Shown here piece by piece: positions 44,395 to 53,181 of a DNA stretch of 64,000 nt. The DNA is from Gardnerella greenwoodii 00703Dmash (lineage in GTDB: Bacteria; Actinomycetota; Actinomycetes; Actinomycetales; Bifidobacteriaceae): contig NZ_ADEV01000009.1 of NCBI RefSeq assembly GCF_000263635.1, positions 186,001 to 250,000 on the forward strand. Reading direction: 5' to 3'. Position numbers and translations under genes: made by a program. Positions within the stretch are counted from its first letter, which is position 1. Each line of letters opens with the position of its first letter. The notes under the pieces were generated by a model, which saw only the letters and a list, made by a program, of their open reading frames with translations, did no database searches and had not been told where the DNA came from.

Positions 44395-44432
44395 AAAAAA
44401 GCTGGGCAACAGATTAAACCTGCACCCAGCTT
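44395..44432 (-). terminator. Terminator after ppgK
   Basis: AAGCTGGG (44399-44406) pairs with CCCAGCTT (44425-44432). On the - strand it is followed by TTTTTTATG. Confidence 0.88.
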
Positions 44433-44470
44433 AAAACAACAACAAATAAATTACTACTATTTATTAATAT

Positions 44471-45247
44471 TTAGTCCTGTTGTTGAGTCTTCTGCATTGC
44501 GTAATAAGCTGCACCAATAATTCCAGCCTCATTATGCAAAGTTGCAACCACAATAGGAGTCTTAATATCAATATGTGGAAGGAATTTTTCGCTTACGCGG
44601 CTAACTCCACCACCAACAACAAACAAATCTGGGTTGAAGTATTTTTCCATCAAACCATAGTACTTAGTTAGGCGCTTAGCCCACTTCTTATAGCCCATAT
44701 CAAGCTTTTCACGAACGGAAGAAGCAGCATACTTTTCAGCATCTCCCTTACCTTTTTCAAGCTGAATATGACCAAGCTCAGTGTTTGGAATAAGCACACC
44801 GTTGTAAATCAAAGCTGTACCAATACCAGTTCCAAGCGTTGTAGCAATAACTAAGCCATCCTTTTCTTTTGCTGCGCCAAAACGCTGTTCAGCTAAACCA
44901 GCAGCGTCAGCATCGTTAACAACTGTTACTGGACGACCGCAAGCCTCACTAAAGACTTCAGTAACGTCAACACCAATCCAAGACTGGTCAAGATTAGCCA
45001 TAAAATCAAGCTTCTTGCCCGGCTTAATTGGGGCAGGGAAAGCGATTCCAACAGGAACGTCTGCAGGAACTTCAAAATGCTCAAGCTGCTGACGGACAAT
45101 ATCCGCAACCGCCTGAGGCGTAGAAACTGCAGGAGTGAGAATCTTATAACGAGGCTCTGCAAACTCGCCCTTTTCCAAATTTACTGGAGCAGCTTTAATT
45201 CCAGAACCACCAATATCGACGCCAAATGCTTGTGCAGTGTCAATCAT
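44471..45247 (-). CDS. ppgK: Polyphosphate/ATP glucokinase (ROK family)
   Basis: This 258-residue ROK-fold kinase phosphorylates glucose to glucose-6-phosphate. The N-terminal phosphate-binding loop (GVDIGGSGIKAAP), VNDADAAGLAE and TTLGTGIGTAL are present, matching actinobacterial PpgK that can use polyphosphate. The short length, lack of a DNA-binding domain and the missing ROK zinc cluster fit this subgroup. GGGGAG is about 10 nt before the ATG. Polyphosphate use is inferred from the family. It supplies the bifid shunt with glucose-6-phosphate. Confidence 0.85.
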   Translation of the reverse strand: MIDTAQAFGVDIGGSGIKAAPVNLEKGEFAEPRYKILTPAVSTPQAVADIVRQQLEHFEVPADVPVGIAFPAPIKPGKKLDFMANLDQSWIGVDVTEVFSEACGRPVTVVNDADAAGLAEQRFGAAKEKDGLVIATTLGTGIGTALIYNGVLIPNTELGHIQLEKGKGDAEKYAASSVREKLDMGYKKWAKRLTKYYGLMEKYFNPDLFVVGGGVSRVSEKFLPHIDIKTPIVVATLHNEAGIIGAAYYAMQKTQQQD

Positions 45248-45354
45248 CTCACTAACACTCCCCTCTGAATGTGTGCTGATAACAGGATATTCACAAGTAT
45301 TGTATCGTATATTTATTGCGACACGCTTGCTGATTGTTAACTTCTATTTCACTT

Positions 45355-46398
45355 TTACTTCAAAGAAGGCATAGGTTTCCACGTTCCGTCATGCAAAATC
45401 TTCCTAGAAGCAAGCCAACCGGTAAATAATTTCCAAATACCGGAAAGAATATGCTCACGGTCAACAGCCAACAGACGAATAATCTCTTTAGCAGCAGTTA
45501 AAGCAGTTCCAAACGCAAACATAAACGGATGGAAATCACCATGAACCATAAAGTAGCGAGCCATAAACCCACGATTTCGCATAATGTGGTAACGGTTCAT
45601 GTCAGAAGTTGAGTTTAGTTGACGAACTCCAGCAATATCCCAGTTAGGAATATCGCGAGTGCGACGAAGAATAATATCCGGAACAACAATAGGATTCGTA
45701 ACCTTACTCGCAAGATACCCGTAAGTAGTATCGTCCCAGTAAATAAAGTAGCGAGAATCCGGGAAGCCGATTTTTTCAACAATATCGCGACGAATTAAAC
45801 CGCCCTCAAAACACATTGTGTTCATCACACGATAACCCGCATTACCAAAAGCTGAAGGCGCAATAGGATTCGGTATGCCAAGAGGAACCAAAAAATCATA
45901 CTGCCAGTAGAAATTACCGCCGTCGTAATCTAAACGACTTCCTTGAATAACAGCGTGGCGCTTAGTCCAAGGAGCAAGACGCTCAATAGACTCCGGCACT
46001 GTTTCAACGTCATCATCCATAACCCAGAACCACTTAGCACCAAGCTCATAAGCCTTCTTAACACCAGCGCTAAAACCGCCAGCGCCACCAAGATTCTCAT
46101 CCTGCGGAGCGTAAACAACGTGAGAACAATTGCCCTCATTGTCCTTTTCTGCCTTACCCCAACGATTAGTTAAATCAGCTTCAAGACCAGAAACCATTTC
46201 GCGAGTTTTATCGCTGCACTCATTATCAACAACAACAATTCGCCAAGGGCACTCGTTCAAACATTCAAAAGAATGGAACAAATTATCCAAAAGTTCCTGA
46301 CGCTTATAAGTAACCACAACAACAGCAAGCTTATCAATGCTCTTATATGCGCTATTAGCTTTACCGTTAACAATTTTCTTTGTTCCCATATTGCTCAT
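45355..46398 (-). CDS. GT2 family glycosyltransferase (GlfT2/rhamnosyl-like)
   Basis: This 347-residue cytoplasmic or membrane-associated transferase has an N-terminal GT-A fold: AVVVVTYKR (about 25), VVVDNECSD (about 55), the nucleotide-sugar metal motif WVMDDDVE (about 125) and a catalytic-region YWDDTTYG (about 230). The C-terminal part (GRP.. Arg/Leu-rich, FMFAFGTALTAAKEI) may associate with membrane. It resembles galactofuranosyl/rhamnosyl transferases used in cell wall or exopolysaccharide synthesis; the sugar is not deducible. The start is set at ATG 46398 (MSNMGTKK), with ATG 46389 possible. No clear ribosome binding site is present. Confidence 0.75.
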   Translation of the reverse strand: MSNMGTKKIVNGKANSAYKSIDKLAVVVVTYKRQELLDNLFHSFECLNECPWRIVVVDNECSDKTREMVSGLEADLTNRWGKAEKDNEGNCSHVVYAPQDENLGGAGGFSAGVKKAYELGAKWFWVMDDDVETVPESIERLAPWTKRHAVIQGSRLDYDGGNFYWQYDFLVPLGIPNPIAPSAFGNAGYRVMNTMCFEGGLIRRDIVEKIGFPDSRYFIYWDDTTYGYLASKVTNPIVVPDIILRRTRDIPNWDIAGVRQLNSTSDMNRYHIMRNRGFMARYFMVHGDFHPFMFAFGTALTAAKEIIRLLAVDREHILSGIWKLFTGWLASRKILHDGTWKPMPSLK

Positions 46399-46471
46399 AC
46401 TTGTATTCTCGCACCTACCCTCGCCACACGATTTAAACAATGTTCCTAGCATAAGATACAAAAGAATAGTA

Positions 46472-46608
46472 GTTTCAGGGAAGGTGAAAATCCTTACTGG
46501 CGGTAACAAAATACGTATTTTAAGCGTTTTTGAAGCCCGCGAGCGGCGTAAAAGCTGCTGATTCGGTTAAATTCCGAAGCCAACGGTTACAGTCCGGATG
46601 AAAGAAAC
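46472..46608 (+). ncRNA. FMN riboswitch (RFN element)
   Basis: The RNA shows the conserved RFN blocks in order: AGGGAAGGTGAAAATCC, ACTGGCGGTAA, AAGCCCGCGAGC, then TCGGTTAAATTCCGAAGCC, AACGGTTACAGTCCGGATG and AAGAAAC. The closing P1 stem is GTTTC (46472-46476) with GAAAC (46604-46608). The Shine-Dalgarno GGAGG (46609-46613) starts at the next base and ribU begins at 46620. There is no terminator hairpin between, so FMN most likely blocks translation initiation. A -10-like TAAGAT lies at 46452-46457. Confidence 0.93.
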
Positions 46609-46619
46609 GGAGGCCCATC

Positions 46620-47198
46620 ATGGGCATTTCTAATACCATCAATCATAACAATCATCAAACTAACTCTTCAAACACAAGCTGGTCTAGTGAAAAAATAGCA
46701 AAATATGCGCTATTTGTAGCACTTTCAATGGCAGTAAGTTTCATAGAATTTCCACTTATTCCAGACTTATCGTATTTAAAATATGATCCTTCAGGAATAG
46801 TATGCCTAGTTGCAGGATTCGCATACGGTCCTGCAGCTGCAGCAATCGTAAGCATACTCGGCTTTGCACCACACTTATTTACCAATCCACTCGGCACAGT
46901 TATGGCAGTGCTAGTTTCTTTAGGAGCTAGTGTTACAGCGGCAATCGTATACAAGAAAATGCATACCAGAAAAGGTGCAATCATTGCACTTTTGGTAGGC
47001 TCTGTTGTTGCAATTACGCTCGCAATAGCAGGAAATCTTGTTATTACACCGCTTTACGCTCACATGACTGTTTCGCAGGTTGTAGCTCTTATTATTCCGG
47101 CACTGCTACCGTTTAATATTATTAAACTTGCGCTTCACGTTGTAGTAACAATGCTTGTTTACAAGCCAATTTCTAAACTACTTCACCACAGCAAGTAA
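46620..47198 (+). CDS. ribU: Riboflavin ECF transporter S component RibU
   Basis: This 192-residue membrane protein has about six hydrophobic segments after a polar Asn/Thr/Ser-rich tail of 25 residues. The EFPLIPDLSYLKYDPSGI segment and GPAAAAIVS are typical of RibU. It captures riboflavin (or FMN precursors) at the outside of the membrane and works with the ECF module. The FMN riboswitch immediately upstream supports the substrate, and the single-chain ECF gene starts 21 nt downstream. Confidence 0.92.
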   Translation: MGISNTINHNNHQTNSSNTSWSSEKIAKYALFVALSMAVSFIEFPLIPDLSYLKYDPSGIVCLVAGFAYGPAAAAIVSILGFAPHLFTNPLGTVMAVLVSLGASVTAAIVYKKMHTRKGAIIALLVGSVVAITLAIAGNLVITPLYAHMTVSQVVALIIPALLPFNIIKLALHVVVTMLVYKPISKLLHHSK

Positions 47199-47219
47199 AT
47201 CTTCTAAACGGCATAAACT

Positions 47220-49577
47220 ATGCAAAATATCAGCACAAGCAGTAGCATGAATGAATCTCAAAATTGCGCAGTTGAAAACAATACTCTAGTAGTGTTGAAA
47301 AATATTTGCTTCAGCTACGATGATGGAAAAACTTGGACGCTTGATAGACTAAATCTTACAATTCGCTCCGGCGAGCGCGTAGCGATTGTTGGCAAAAACG
47401 GTTCTGGCAAATCAACTTTGGCAAAAATTATTGCAGGACTAGCCGCTCCAGATAGCGGTTATGTTGAATTGTGCGGCGAAAAAGTTTTTGAAAATACTAC
47501 TGCTTATGCTGATGCTTACAGAAACGCGCGAAAGTTTATTGGCGCTCTTTTCCAGAGTCCAGAAGATCAGATTGTTACTACTGTTACTGAAGATGATGTT
47601 GCTTTTGGACTGGAAAATTTAAACGTAGAACAGCCTAAAATGCGAAAACTCGTTAACAATGCTTTAGAAGCTGTTCACATGCAAAATCATAGACTTTCTA
47701 ACCCGAGTCTTATGAGCGGCGGGCAAATGCAAAAAGTTGCTTTAGCAGGATCTATTGCAATGCAGTCAAAGCTACTTGTGCTAGACGAGCCTACTTCTAT
47801 GCTTGACTCTAAATCTCGCAAAAACGTTGACGAGTTATTCGACGATTTGCACAAAAGCGGCACAAGTATTGTGCAAATTACGCACCGAATTGACGAATGC
47901 CAGCGTGCAGATCGCATACTTCTGCTAGAAAATGGTGTGCTTCACGAAATTTGTTTAGAAAAACTTGAATCATATTTAAACAATTCTAAATCTAGTCTTT
48001 CAAAAAGATTGCAGGAAAATATTAATAATTACACGAAGCGAAACGAAAATATAAACGATAGCACGCATGCAAATAAAGCAATTTCAATATCACACTTAAC
48101 CGTTAAATACGATAATAAATCTACAGCTGCAATTAACGACTATTCACTTGACGTAAATGAAGGTGAAATAGTTGCAATAATGGGCGAAAACGGCTGCGGA
48201 AAATCCACTCTAGCTAAAGCTTTGTGCGGACTGTTAAAAGCAGAATCTGGCTCTATAATCGTAGAAAAAATACCTGTTAGTGGAAAAACTTCTAAAGCGG
48301 ATCGTCAAAACTTGCGCAAAACTATTGGCTACGTTATGCAGCTTCCAGAGCAGCAGCTTTTTGCTAATACTGTGCACGAAGATGTTGCTTACGGTCCTAA
48401 AAATTTTGGTCTAAAAGGAGACGCTCTTAAAGAACGTGTAGACGAAACGTTGAGACTGCTTAATCTTGAAGATTTGGCTGAAAAATCACCTTTTTCTCTT
48501 TCTGGCGGCCAACAGCGTCTTGTGGCAATAGCAGGAGTTCTTGCTTTTAAACCGCGAGTGCTTGTGCTTGATGAGCCAACAGCAGGATTAGATTTTGAAG
48601 CAGCATCGCGTTTATTACAAATTCTTTGCGAACTTAATAATCAAGGCGTAACAATTGTTGTTATTACGCATAATATTCATGAGGTAAAAGCTTTAGGCGC
48701 AAGATTAGTAACATTAAAAACAAAAAATAGTGAAAGTTTAGAAGATAAAAAGAAGTCATCACAAGAAAAAATTAAGCAAGAAACGGTTACGCAAGAAAAA
48801 ACTTCGCAAGAGAAATCAACCTCACTACTTAGCTCTTTTGATCCTAGAATAACGCTTCTATCCTGCTTTATGCTCATGCTAAGCGCTTTTAGCATTACTC
48901 ATTACACGCAGTTAGCTGTTCTTGCTTTTGCCACACTGTGTCTAATCATTGCCGCAAAAATACCATTCATAAAACTAATTTCTTCACTACACATGCTTAT
49001 TGCAGTATTTACTTTTTCGGGATTACTAAATATTCTTGCCGTTCGCACAGGAAAAATACTTTGTAAACTTGGGCCAATTATTGTAACGAACGACGGCATT
49101 CATTGCGCAATACTATTTGCCACACGATTCTCGCTTGTAATTATTATTGGCGCAATATTAGTTATTACAATAAGCCCAACAGTGCTAACCGAAGCTTGCA
49201 CGTCTTTGCTTTCACCACTTAAAACTATTGGAATACCAACGCAGGAAATATCGCTTATTATGAGCCTAGCATTGCGATTTTTGCCAACGCTTTCTAACGA
49301 GGCAGTAGAAGTTGCGCACGCTCAAACCGCTAGAGGCGGAAGCATACGAGACGGCTCAATTTGCAAACGAATCCACGCAATTTCTTCGCTTATTGTTCCT
49401 GCTTTTGCAGGCGTTATTCGCCACTCAGAAACACTTTCTTTAGCGCTTGACACACGCTGCTACACGCCAAGCGCAACAAGGTCACACCTGCACACGCTGA
49501 AAGTGCGCGCAAAAGATGTGCTGTTATTGGCTATTACGGTTTGTGCTATAAGCGCTATTATTGCTATGAGTTTATAA
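47220..49577 (+). CDS. Single-chain ECF module: EcfA-EcfA'-EcfT fusion
   Basis: This 785-residue protein fuses the three ECF energising subunits. ABC domain 1 (about 20-270) has GKNGSGKST, an LMSGGQMQKVALA signature and VLDEPTSMLD. ABC domain 2 (about 290-500) has GENGCGKST, LSGGQQRLVAIAGV and VLDEPTAGLD. A charged Lys/Glu/Gln-rich linker with repeats (SQEKIKQE, TQEKTSQEKS) precedes an EcfT transmembrane part (about 540-785) with five hydrophobic segments. That part carries the two coupling-helix motifs (HAQTARGG and LALDTRCYTP). The second reads DTRC rather than the usual ARG. It presumably energises RibU and possibly other S components. The start ATG is 21 nt after ribU with a weak ribosome binding site. 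Confidence 0.88.
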   Translation: MQNISTSSSMNESQNCAVENNTLVVLKNICFSYDDGKTWTLDRLNLTIRSGERVAIVGKNGSGKSTLAKIIAGLAAPDSGYVELCGEKVFENTTAYADAYRNARKFIGALFQSPEDQIVTTVTEDDVAFGLENLNVEQPKMRKLVNNALEAVHMQNHRLSNPSLMSGGQMQKVALAGSIAMQSKLLVLDEPTSMLDSKSRKNVDELFDDLHKSGTSIVQITHRIDECQRADRILLLENGVLHEICLEKLESYLNNSKSSLSKRLQENINNYTKRNENINDSTHANKAISISHLTVKYDNKSTAAINDYSLDVNEGEIVAIMGENGCGKSTLAKALCGLLKAESGSIIVEKIPVSGKTSKADRQNLRKTIGYVMQLPEQQLFANTVHEDVAYGPKNFGLKGDALKERVDETLRLLNLEDLAEKSPFSLSGGQQRLVAIAGVLAFKPRVLVLDEPTAGLDFEAASRLLQILCELNNQGVTIVVITHNIHEVKALGARLVTLKTKNSESLEDKKKSSQEKIKQETVTQEKTSQEKSTSLLSSFDPRITLLSCFMLMLSAFSITHYTQLAVLAFATLCLIIAAKIPFIKLISSLHMLIAVFTFSGLLNILAVRTGKILCKLGPIIVTNDGIHCAILFATRFSLVIIIGAILVITISPTVLTEACTSLLSPLKTIGIPTQEISLIMSLALRFLPTLSNEAVEVAHAQTARGGSIRDGSICKRIHAISSLIVPAFAGVIRHSETLSLALDTRCYTPSATRSHLHTLKVRAKDVLLLAITVCAISAIIAMSL

Positions 49578-49654
49578 ATGTTATGCAGAACAAAATTATG
49601 CATAGCAAAATACGTATGTTGCCATTTTGGTGTGAAATAATTCGCAAGATACTG

Positions 49655-49660
49655 TATAAT
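49655..49660 (+). promoter_or_regulatory. -10 element of the yhbY promoter
   Basis: A TATAAT hexamer precedes yhbY by about 80 nt. A poor TGTGAA lies about 18 nt upstream as the likely -35. Confidence 0.45.
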
Positions 49661-49738
49661 CCGTTAAGCACTTATGTAACTTATGCAATACTTTTGTTTA
49701 GTTAAACTTGATTAAACTTGCATGCGAAAGGACGCCTT

Positions 49739-50044
49739 ATGGCATTGACTAAAAAGCAGACTAAGCAGCTTCGCGCACTTGCTAATACGCTAAGCCCACT
49801 TTTGTACGTTGGTAAAAACGACATTACTGATGCGGCCGTAAAGCAAGCAGACGAAACCATGCAGTACCACGAACTCATGAAGTGCGCTGTGCAAGATGGT
49901 TCCGGATTAAGCGCTAAAGAAGCAGCTGAAACTCTTGCTCAAAAGCTTGGTGCCGAAGTTGTGCAAGTAATCGGAAATCGTTTTGTGCTGTTCCGCGTCT
50001 CTACACTAGACAGCGTTGAACACATTATGCTTGTGCGTGAATAA
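49739..50044 (+). CDS. yhbY: YhbY-family RNA-binding protein
   Basis: This 101-residue CRS1-YhbY domain protein binds RNA and associates with pre-50S ribosomes in other bacteria. The pattern LTKKQ..QLRALA..L.PLLYVGKN at the start and QVIGNRFVLFR at the end fits. The start is ATG 49739 after GAAAGGACGCCTT; the ATG at 49718 lies before that ribosome binding site. It meets a convergent gene through a hairpin. Confidence 0.9.
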   Translation: MALTKKQTKQLRALANTLSPLLYVGKNDITDAAVKQADETMQYHELMKCAVQDGSGLSAKEAAETLAQKLGAEVVQVIGNRFVLFRVSTLDSVEHIMLVRE

Positions 50045-50089
50045 AACTTTCTCTTAATATTTTTATATTTTTGCGATAGTTCGTAAATA

Positions 50090-50141
50090 AAAAATGCTCC
50101 ATGATTGAAAAACTGCTGAGGCGGTTCAACATTCATGGAGC
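50090..50141. terminator. Bidirectional terminator
   Basis: GCTCCATGA (50096-50104) pairs with TCATGGAGC (50133-50141), with an inner TTGAA/TTCAA pairing. The - strand shows the stronger T tract (ATTTTTTATTT at 50095 and below). It separates the convergent yhbY and the 50161-51327 gene. Confidence 0.82.
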
Positions 50142-50160
50142 TTAATTTTATAGTAGCTTG

Positions 50161-51327
50161 CTATTTGTCAATGATTTGTACGCCACTAACTGTTGACTGA
50201 CCTGCTGGAAGATCTAGCCAATTTGATCCATCACCCCCATATTGAGCAGCAATAGTAATTTTTTTGTTATTATATTTTTCAAACCTATTGCTTTCATTTG
50301 ATTTAGAAATCTTCATAGTAACCAAGATATTATTAAGAGAGTTGAACGTTTGTCTTACTCCACAATCCGTACCATTACAGTATCCTCCAACAGACATCTT
50401 TCTATCTAATACTAATACCGTATAAATATTATCTTTATTTTCTTCTAGAACATTGTCTTTCTTACCAGTATTATTTGGTGTAGTTCCAGGAAAATCATAT
50501 GCTTCATCAACATTTAATATTTTTACAGTTCCAGTAAATACTTGATAACCTTTCTCGCGCCAAAGTTGAACAAGCTTATTATGCTTACGCTGAGCTTGAG
50601 TCAAGTTTTTAGCATTAATCATCATATTAATATCAGTAAAATCATCAACTGACACAAAAGTTGGATGTAATAATTTACTTATCTCACCAGTGCCAGGAAC
50701 TGGATCGTATGTATTATCTTTATCTAATGGGTGATAAACAATTGACCGAGTATTGGTAAAGTTGCCTTCATTTAGCTTATAGATTGTTTTACTCCATGGA
50801 AAAACATCAGGAGAATTTTTTTCAATAGCGCGCAGAATTACAATTCCTTTATGGTGCGGATCAAAATATATTGTTCCTGAATTCTCATTTTCATCATGCG
50901 CATTATCTATAATTTCTGGATATTTAACTAACTTGCCATTCTTAAATGAAAATACTTTAATGTGCTTAGTAGTATTACTATTAAATTCATCTGCAGAAAT
51001 AATAACCATTTCTGGGATAGTATCGTTATCAATATCCCACAAGTCATAATAGTATTTTGAATCTTGTGGGATATTATTTGAAACATACGATGAATTTTCA
51101 AGCACATTCTTGTACTCTTTGCCTGCTTGAGAAAGAATATCGTCAGTATTGCGAGTATGCGGTTTCGTAATGGCGCTTATGGTATTGCTCGCAACATGAT
51201 TCAGCGAAAAACCGCTGTTTTGCACAGTGTCTACAGTGAAGCGAACATACACAACCCATGCTGTAAGCATGCAAATAAGCACAACTGTTGATACGCAATA
51301 ATACAGAAAAGCATTATTCTTCTTCAT
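50161..51327 (-). CDS. Membrane-anchored extracellular protein, paralogue 1
   Basis: This 388-residue protein is of unknown family. Residues about 6-28 form one transmembrane or signal-anchor segment, and the rest should be outside. An acidic D-x-D-x-D turn (D98-I-D-N-D102, followed by TIPE) resembles a calcium-type loop. A basic Lys/Glu/Trp segment near 245-265 (RKHNKLVQLWREKGYQVFTG) is shared with paralogue 2. The first 42 residues are identical to paralogue 2 (52056-53162) except residue 23. The remaining sequence is related but strongly diverged. No clear ribosome binding site is seen; ATG 51327 is the start shared by both copies, and an in-frame ATG at 51336 is possible. Confidence 0.6.
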   Translation of the reverse strand: MKKNNAFLYYCVSTVVLICMLTAWVVYVRFTVDTVQNSGFSLNHVASNTISAITKPHTRNTDDILSQAGKEYKNVLENSSYVSNNIPQDSKYYYDLWDIDNDTIPEMVIISADEFNSNTTKHIKVFSFKNGKLVKYPEIIDNAHDENENSGTIYFDPHHKGIVILRAIEKNSPDVFPWSKTIYKLNEGNFTNTRSIVYHPLDKDNTYDPVPGTGEISKLLHPTFVSVDDFTDINMMINAKNLTQAQRKHNKLVQLWREKGYQVFTGTVKILNVDEAYDFPGTTPNNTGKKDNVLEENKDNIYTVLVLDRKMSVGGYCNGTDCGVRQTFNSLNNILVTMKISKSNESNRFEKYNNKKITIAAQYGGDGSNWLDLPAGQSTVSGVQIIDK

Positions 51328-51346
51328 CGCAAACATCTCTACTTTC
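51202..51346. repeat. Duplicated 145-nt segment, copy 1
   Basis: Aligned without gaps to 53037-53181 with 8 mismatches in 145 nt (about 94% identity). It covers the 5' part of paralogue 1 and about 19 nt beyond its start. Copy 2 extends the same match into the 3' end of rarA. Confidence 0.85.
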
Positions 51347-51419
51347 GACAAGCTGCACAACAACTAATAGTTTTTATGCAACGCAGGTTATATAAGTTTT
51401 ATACGTGCTATACGTAAAT

Positions 51420-51917
51420 TTAGTCACCGTAATTGGAAGAAACATCTTTCATTAAACCTGCCATAAGCGAGTTGTTGTCAATGTGAGAAAGATTACTAGC
51501 ATCTCCAACAATCATCACATCGCCAGCAGTAGTTGGGAAAATTATTACAGAACATGGGTCACCAACAATAAAAATATGATTGTCATCACTCATATCGAAT
51601 GGACTACCATTTTTGTAAAGCATGTTCTCTAATTTTTTACGATTTTTTTCAGCGGACGGAAACTCATTGAGTACGCATGATGCATCTTTTTCAAAAGCGT
51701 CGCCTGTTCCAACTTTTACGATTGCTTTAGCCCCACCAAGAGCATAGCTATGCTTTATTGGCAGATTACACTTTTCGCTAATAGCGTTAAGATCTGGCTT
51801 TATATTAAGAGCATTTCGCACGCCGCTAAAAGATCCATTGTGCTGAACGCAATAGAATAAACCGGCTAGTATTGCAATTACAACAAATCCCCAAAAGTAA
51901 CTTTTAGCTTTGCTCAT
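51420..51917 (-). CDS. Small membrane-anchored protein between the paralogues
   Basis: This 165-residue protein of unknown family has an N-terminal hydrophobic segment (residues about 9-26, after a short basic tail MSKAKSYF). The remainder should be extracellular, with three Cys (two in the middle and one near the end) that could form a disulphide. Its SD (TGGAGG, 6 nt before ATG 51917) is good. It sits between the two membrane-anchored paralogues, so it may belong to the same unit. Confidence 0.6.
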   Translation of the reverse strand: MSKAKSYFWGFVVIAILAGLFYCVQHNGSFSGVRNALNIKPDLNAISEKCNLPIKHSYALGGAKAIVKVGTGDAFEKDASCVLNEFPSAEKNRKKLENMLYKNGSPFDMSDDNHIFIVGDPCSVIIFPTTAGDVMIVGDASNLSHIDNNSLMAGLMKDVSSNYGD

Positions 51918-52055
51918 AATAAACCTCCATCTTAAGCGTGATACAAAATAAGCATCGCTGACTTAGTTTTCGAATCAATCAATCTCTCTTAAATGAAATT
52001 CTTAACCATGATTCTAGTCGCACGATTTGATAACGCGTAAACCTTCAGTTTACGT

Positions 52056-53162
52056 TTAGTCTGTAATGATTTTTAGAGCGCTGTAGCTAGGGTCATCGTA
52101 ACTTGGTTCTAAGGTAAAGCATATTGAAGAAGCCTTTTTAACTGCTATAGTTACGTTTTTGCCTACATAATCTTTCATTTCTCCGGCTTTAGGTTCAACA
52201 AAGAAACGTTTGTAAACGTATGTGTCAGGAACTGGCGTACCTTTGCCATCAACTCCAACAGTTATGATGGTTTTGTATGGCATATTTACTGTATAAATAA
52301 TTTTTGAATCGTTGACAAAATAATAAGAATAATTTTCTAAATCTGCATCCGGCTGTGCTGTTTGCTTTACTTCGTCAATATTCATCTCTTGAACATTGCC
52401 GGTAAGAATGGTGTATCCATCATCTCGTAAATCTTGAATATACTTATTGTGTTTCTTCTCTTTTTCGCTAAGAGTCATATTATTGATGAGATTGTCTACA
52501 GGCTTAAGATTTTTAACATCAACAAACATTGCATCAAGATCGCCTACATTGCTAGGATCTGCCGAACTGCTTTCAACACTTGAATCTAATTTAAACTTAT
52601 AATCTTCAGTAAGCTTGTAAGTATAACGACGAACTTTAAGCGCGTCAAATACACGATATACAACTATGCCATTGTGTTTATGATCGTACATTAATGTGTC
52701 TGAGAATTCGCCATCATTAGATTGATCTAAATCTTCAATTAACTGCGACTCAAGAATTTTTTTACCATCAAAAGAAAATACTTTAGTAAAACGCGGTTTA
52801 TTATCATCGTAACCTAATTTTTTCCTTGCAGTTACAATAAGTTCTGGAATCTTATCATTATCCAAATCCCATAAATCGTAGTAATATCCGAAGGAATCTG
52901 GAACATTTTTGAACTTGTATTTTCCGTGCAGATTTTCAAGCACGTTTTTATAAGCACGACCTGCTAGAGCAAGAGCATTATCTGACTTATTTGGTTCAAC
53001 TACAGCTGTTACAGCATTGTTGTTCATAACATTTTTCAGCGAAAAACCGCTGTTTTGCACGGTGTCTACAGTGAAGCGAACATACACAACCCATGTTGTA
53101 AGCATGCAAATAAGCACAACTGTTGATACGCAATAATACAAAAAAGCGTTATTCTTTTTCAT
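52056..53162 (-). CDS. Membrane-anchored extracellular protein, paralogue 2
   Basis: This 368-residue protein is of unknown family. It has the same layout as paralogue 1: a transmembrane or signal-anchor segment at about 6-28 and an extracellular domain. A D-x-D-x-D turn (D99-L-D-N-D103, then KIPE) is followed by a KKHNKYIQDLRDDGYTILTGN segment. The ATG 53162 overlaps the rarA 3' end by 14 nt. Its 5' 145 nt are nearly identical to those of paralogue 1. The function is unknown. Confidence 0.6.
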   Translation of the reverse strand: MKKNNAFLYYCVSTVVLICMLTTWVVYVRFTVDTVQNSGFSLKNVMNNNAVTAVVEPNKSDNALALAGRAYKNVLENLHGKYKFKNVPDSFGYYYDLWDLDNDKIPELIVTARKKLGYDDNKPRFTKVFSFDGKKILESQLIEDLDQSNDGEFSDTLMYDHKHNGIVVYRVFDALKVRRYTYKLTEDYKFKLDSSVESSSADPSNVGDLDAMFVDVKNLKPVDNLINNMTLSEKEKKHNKYIQDLRDDGYTILTGNVQEMNIDEVKQTAQPDADLENYSYYFVNDSKIIYTVNMPYKTIITVGVDGKGTPVPDTYVYKRFFVEPKAGEMKDYVGKNVTIAVKKASSICFTLEPSYDDPSYSALKIITD

Positions 53163-53181
53163 TGCCAACTTCTCTACTTTC
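53037..53181. repeat. Duplicated 145-nt segment, copy 2
   Basis: Partner of 51202-51346 with 8 mismatches. The last 33 nt (53149-53181) lie inside the 3' end of rarA, so this copy is at the original junction. Confidence 0.85.

Noticed and set aside
49698..49720. TTAAACTTG direct repeat before yhbY
   Set aside because: Two 9-nt copies in AT-rich DNA; too short to be called functional.
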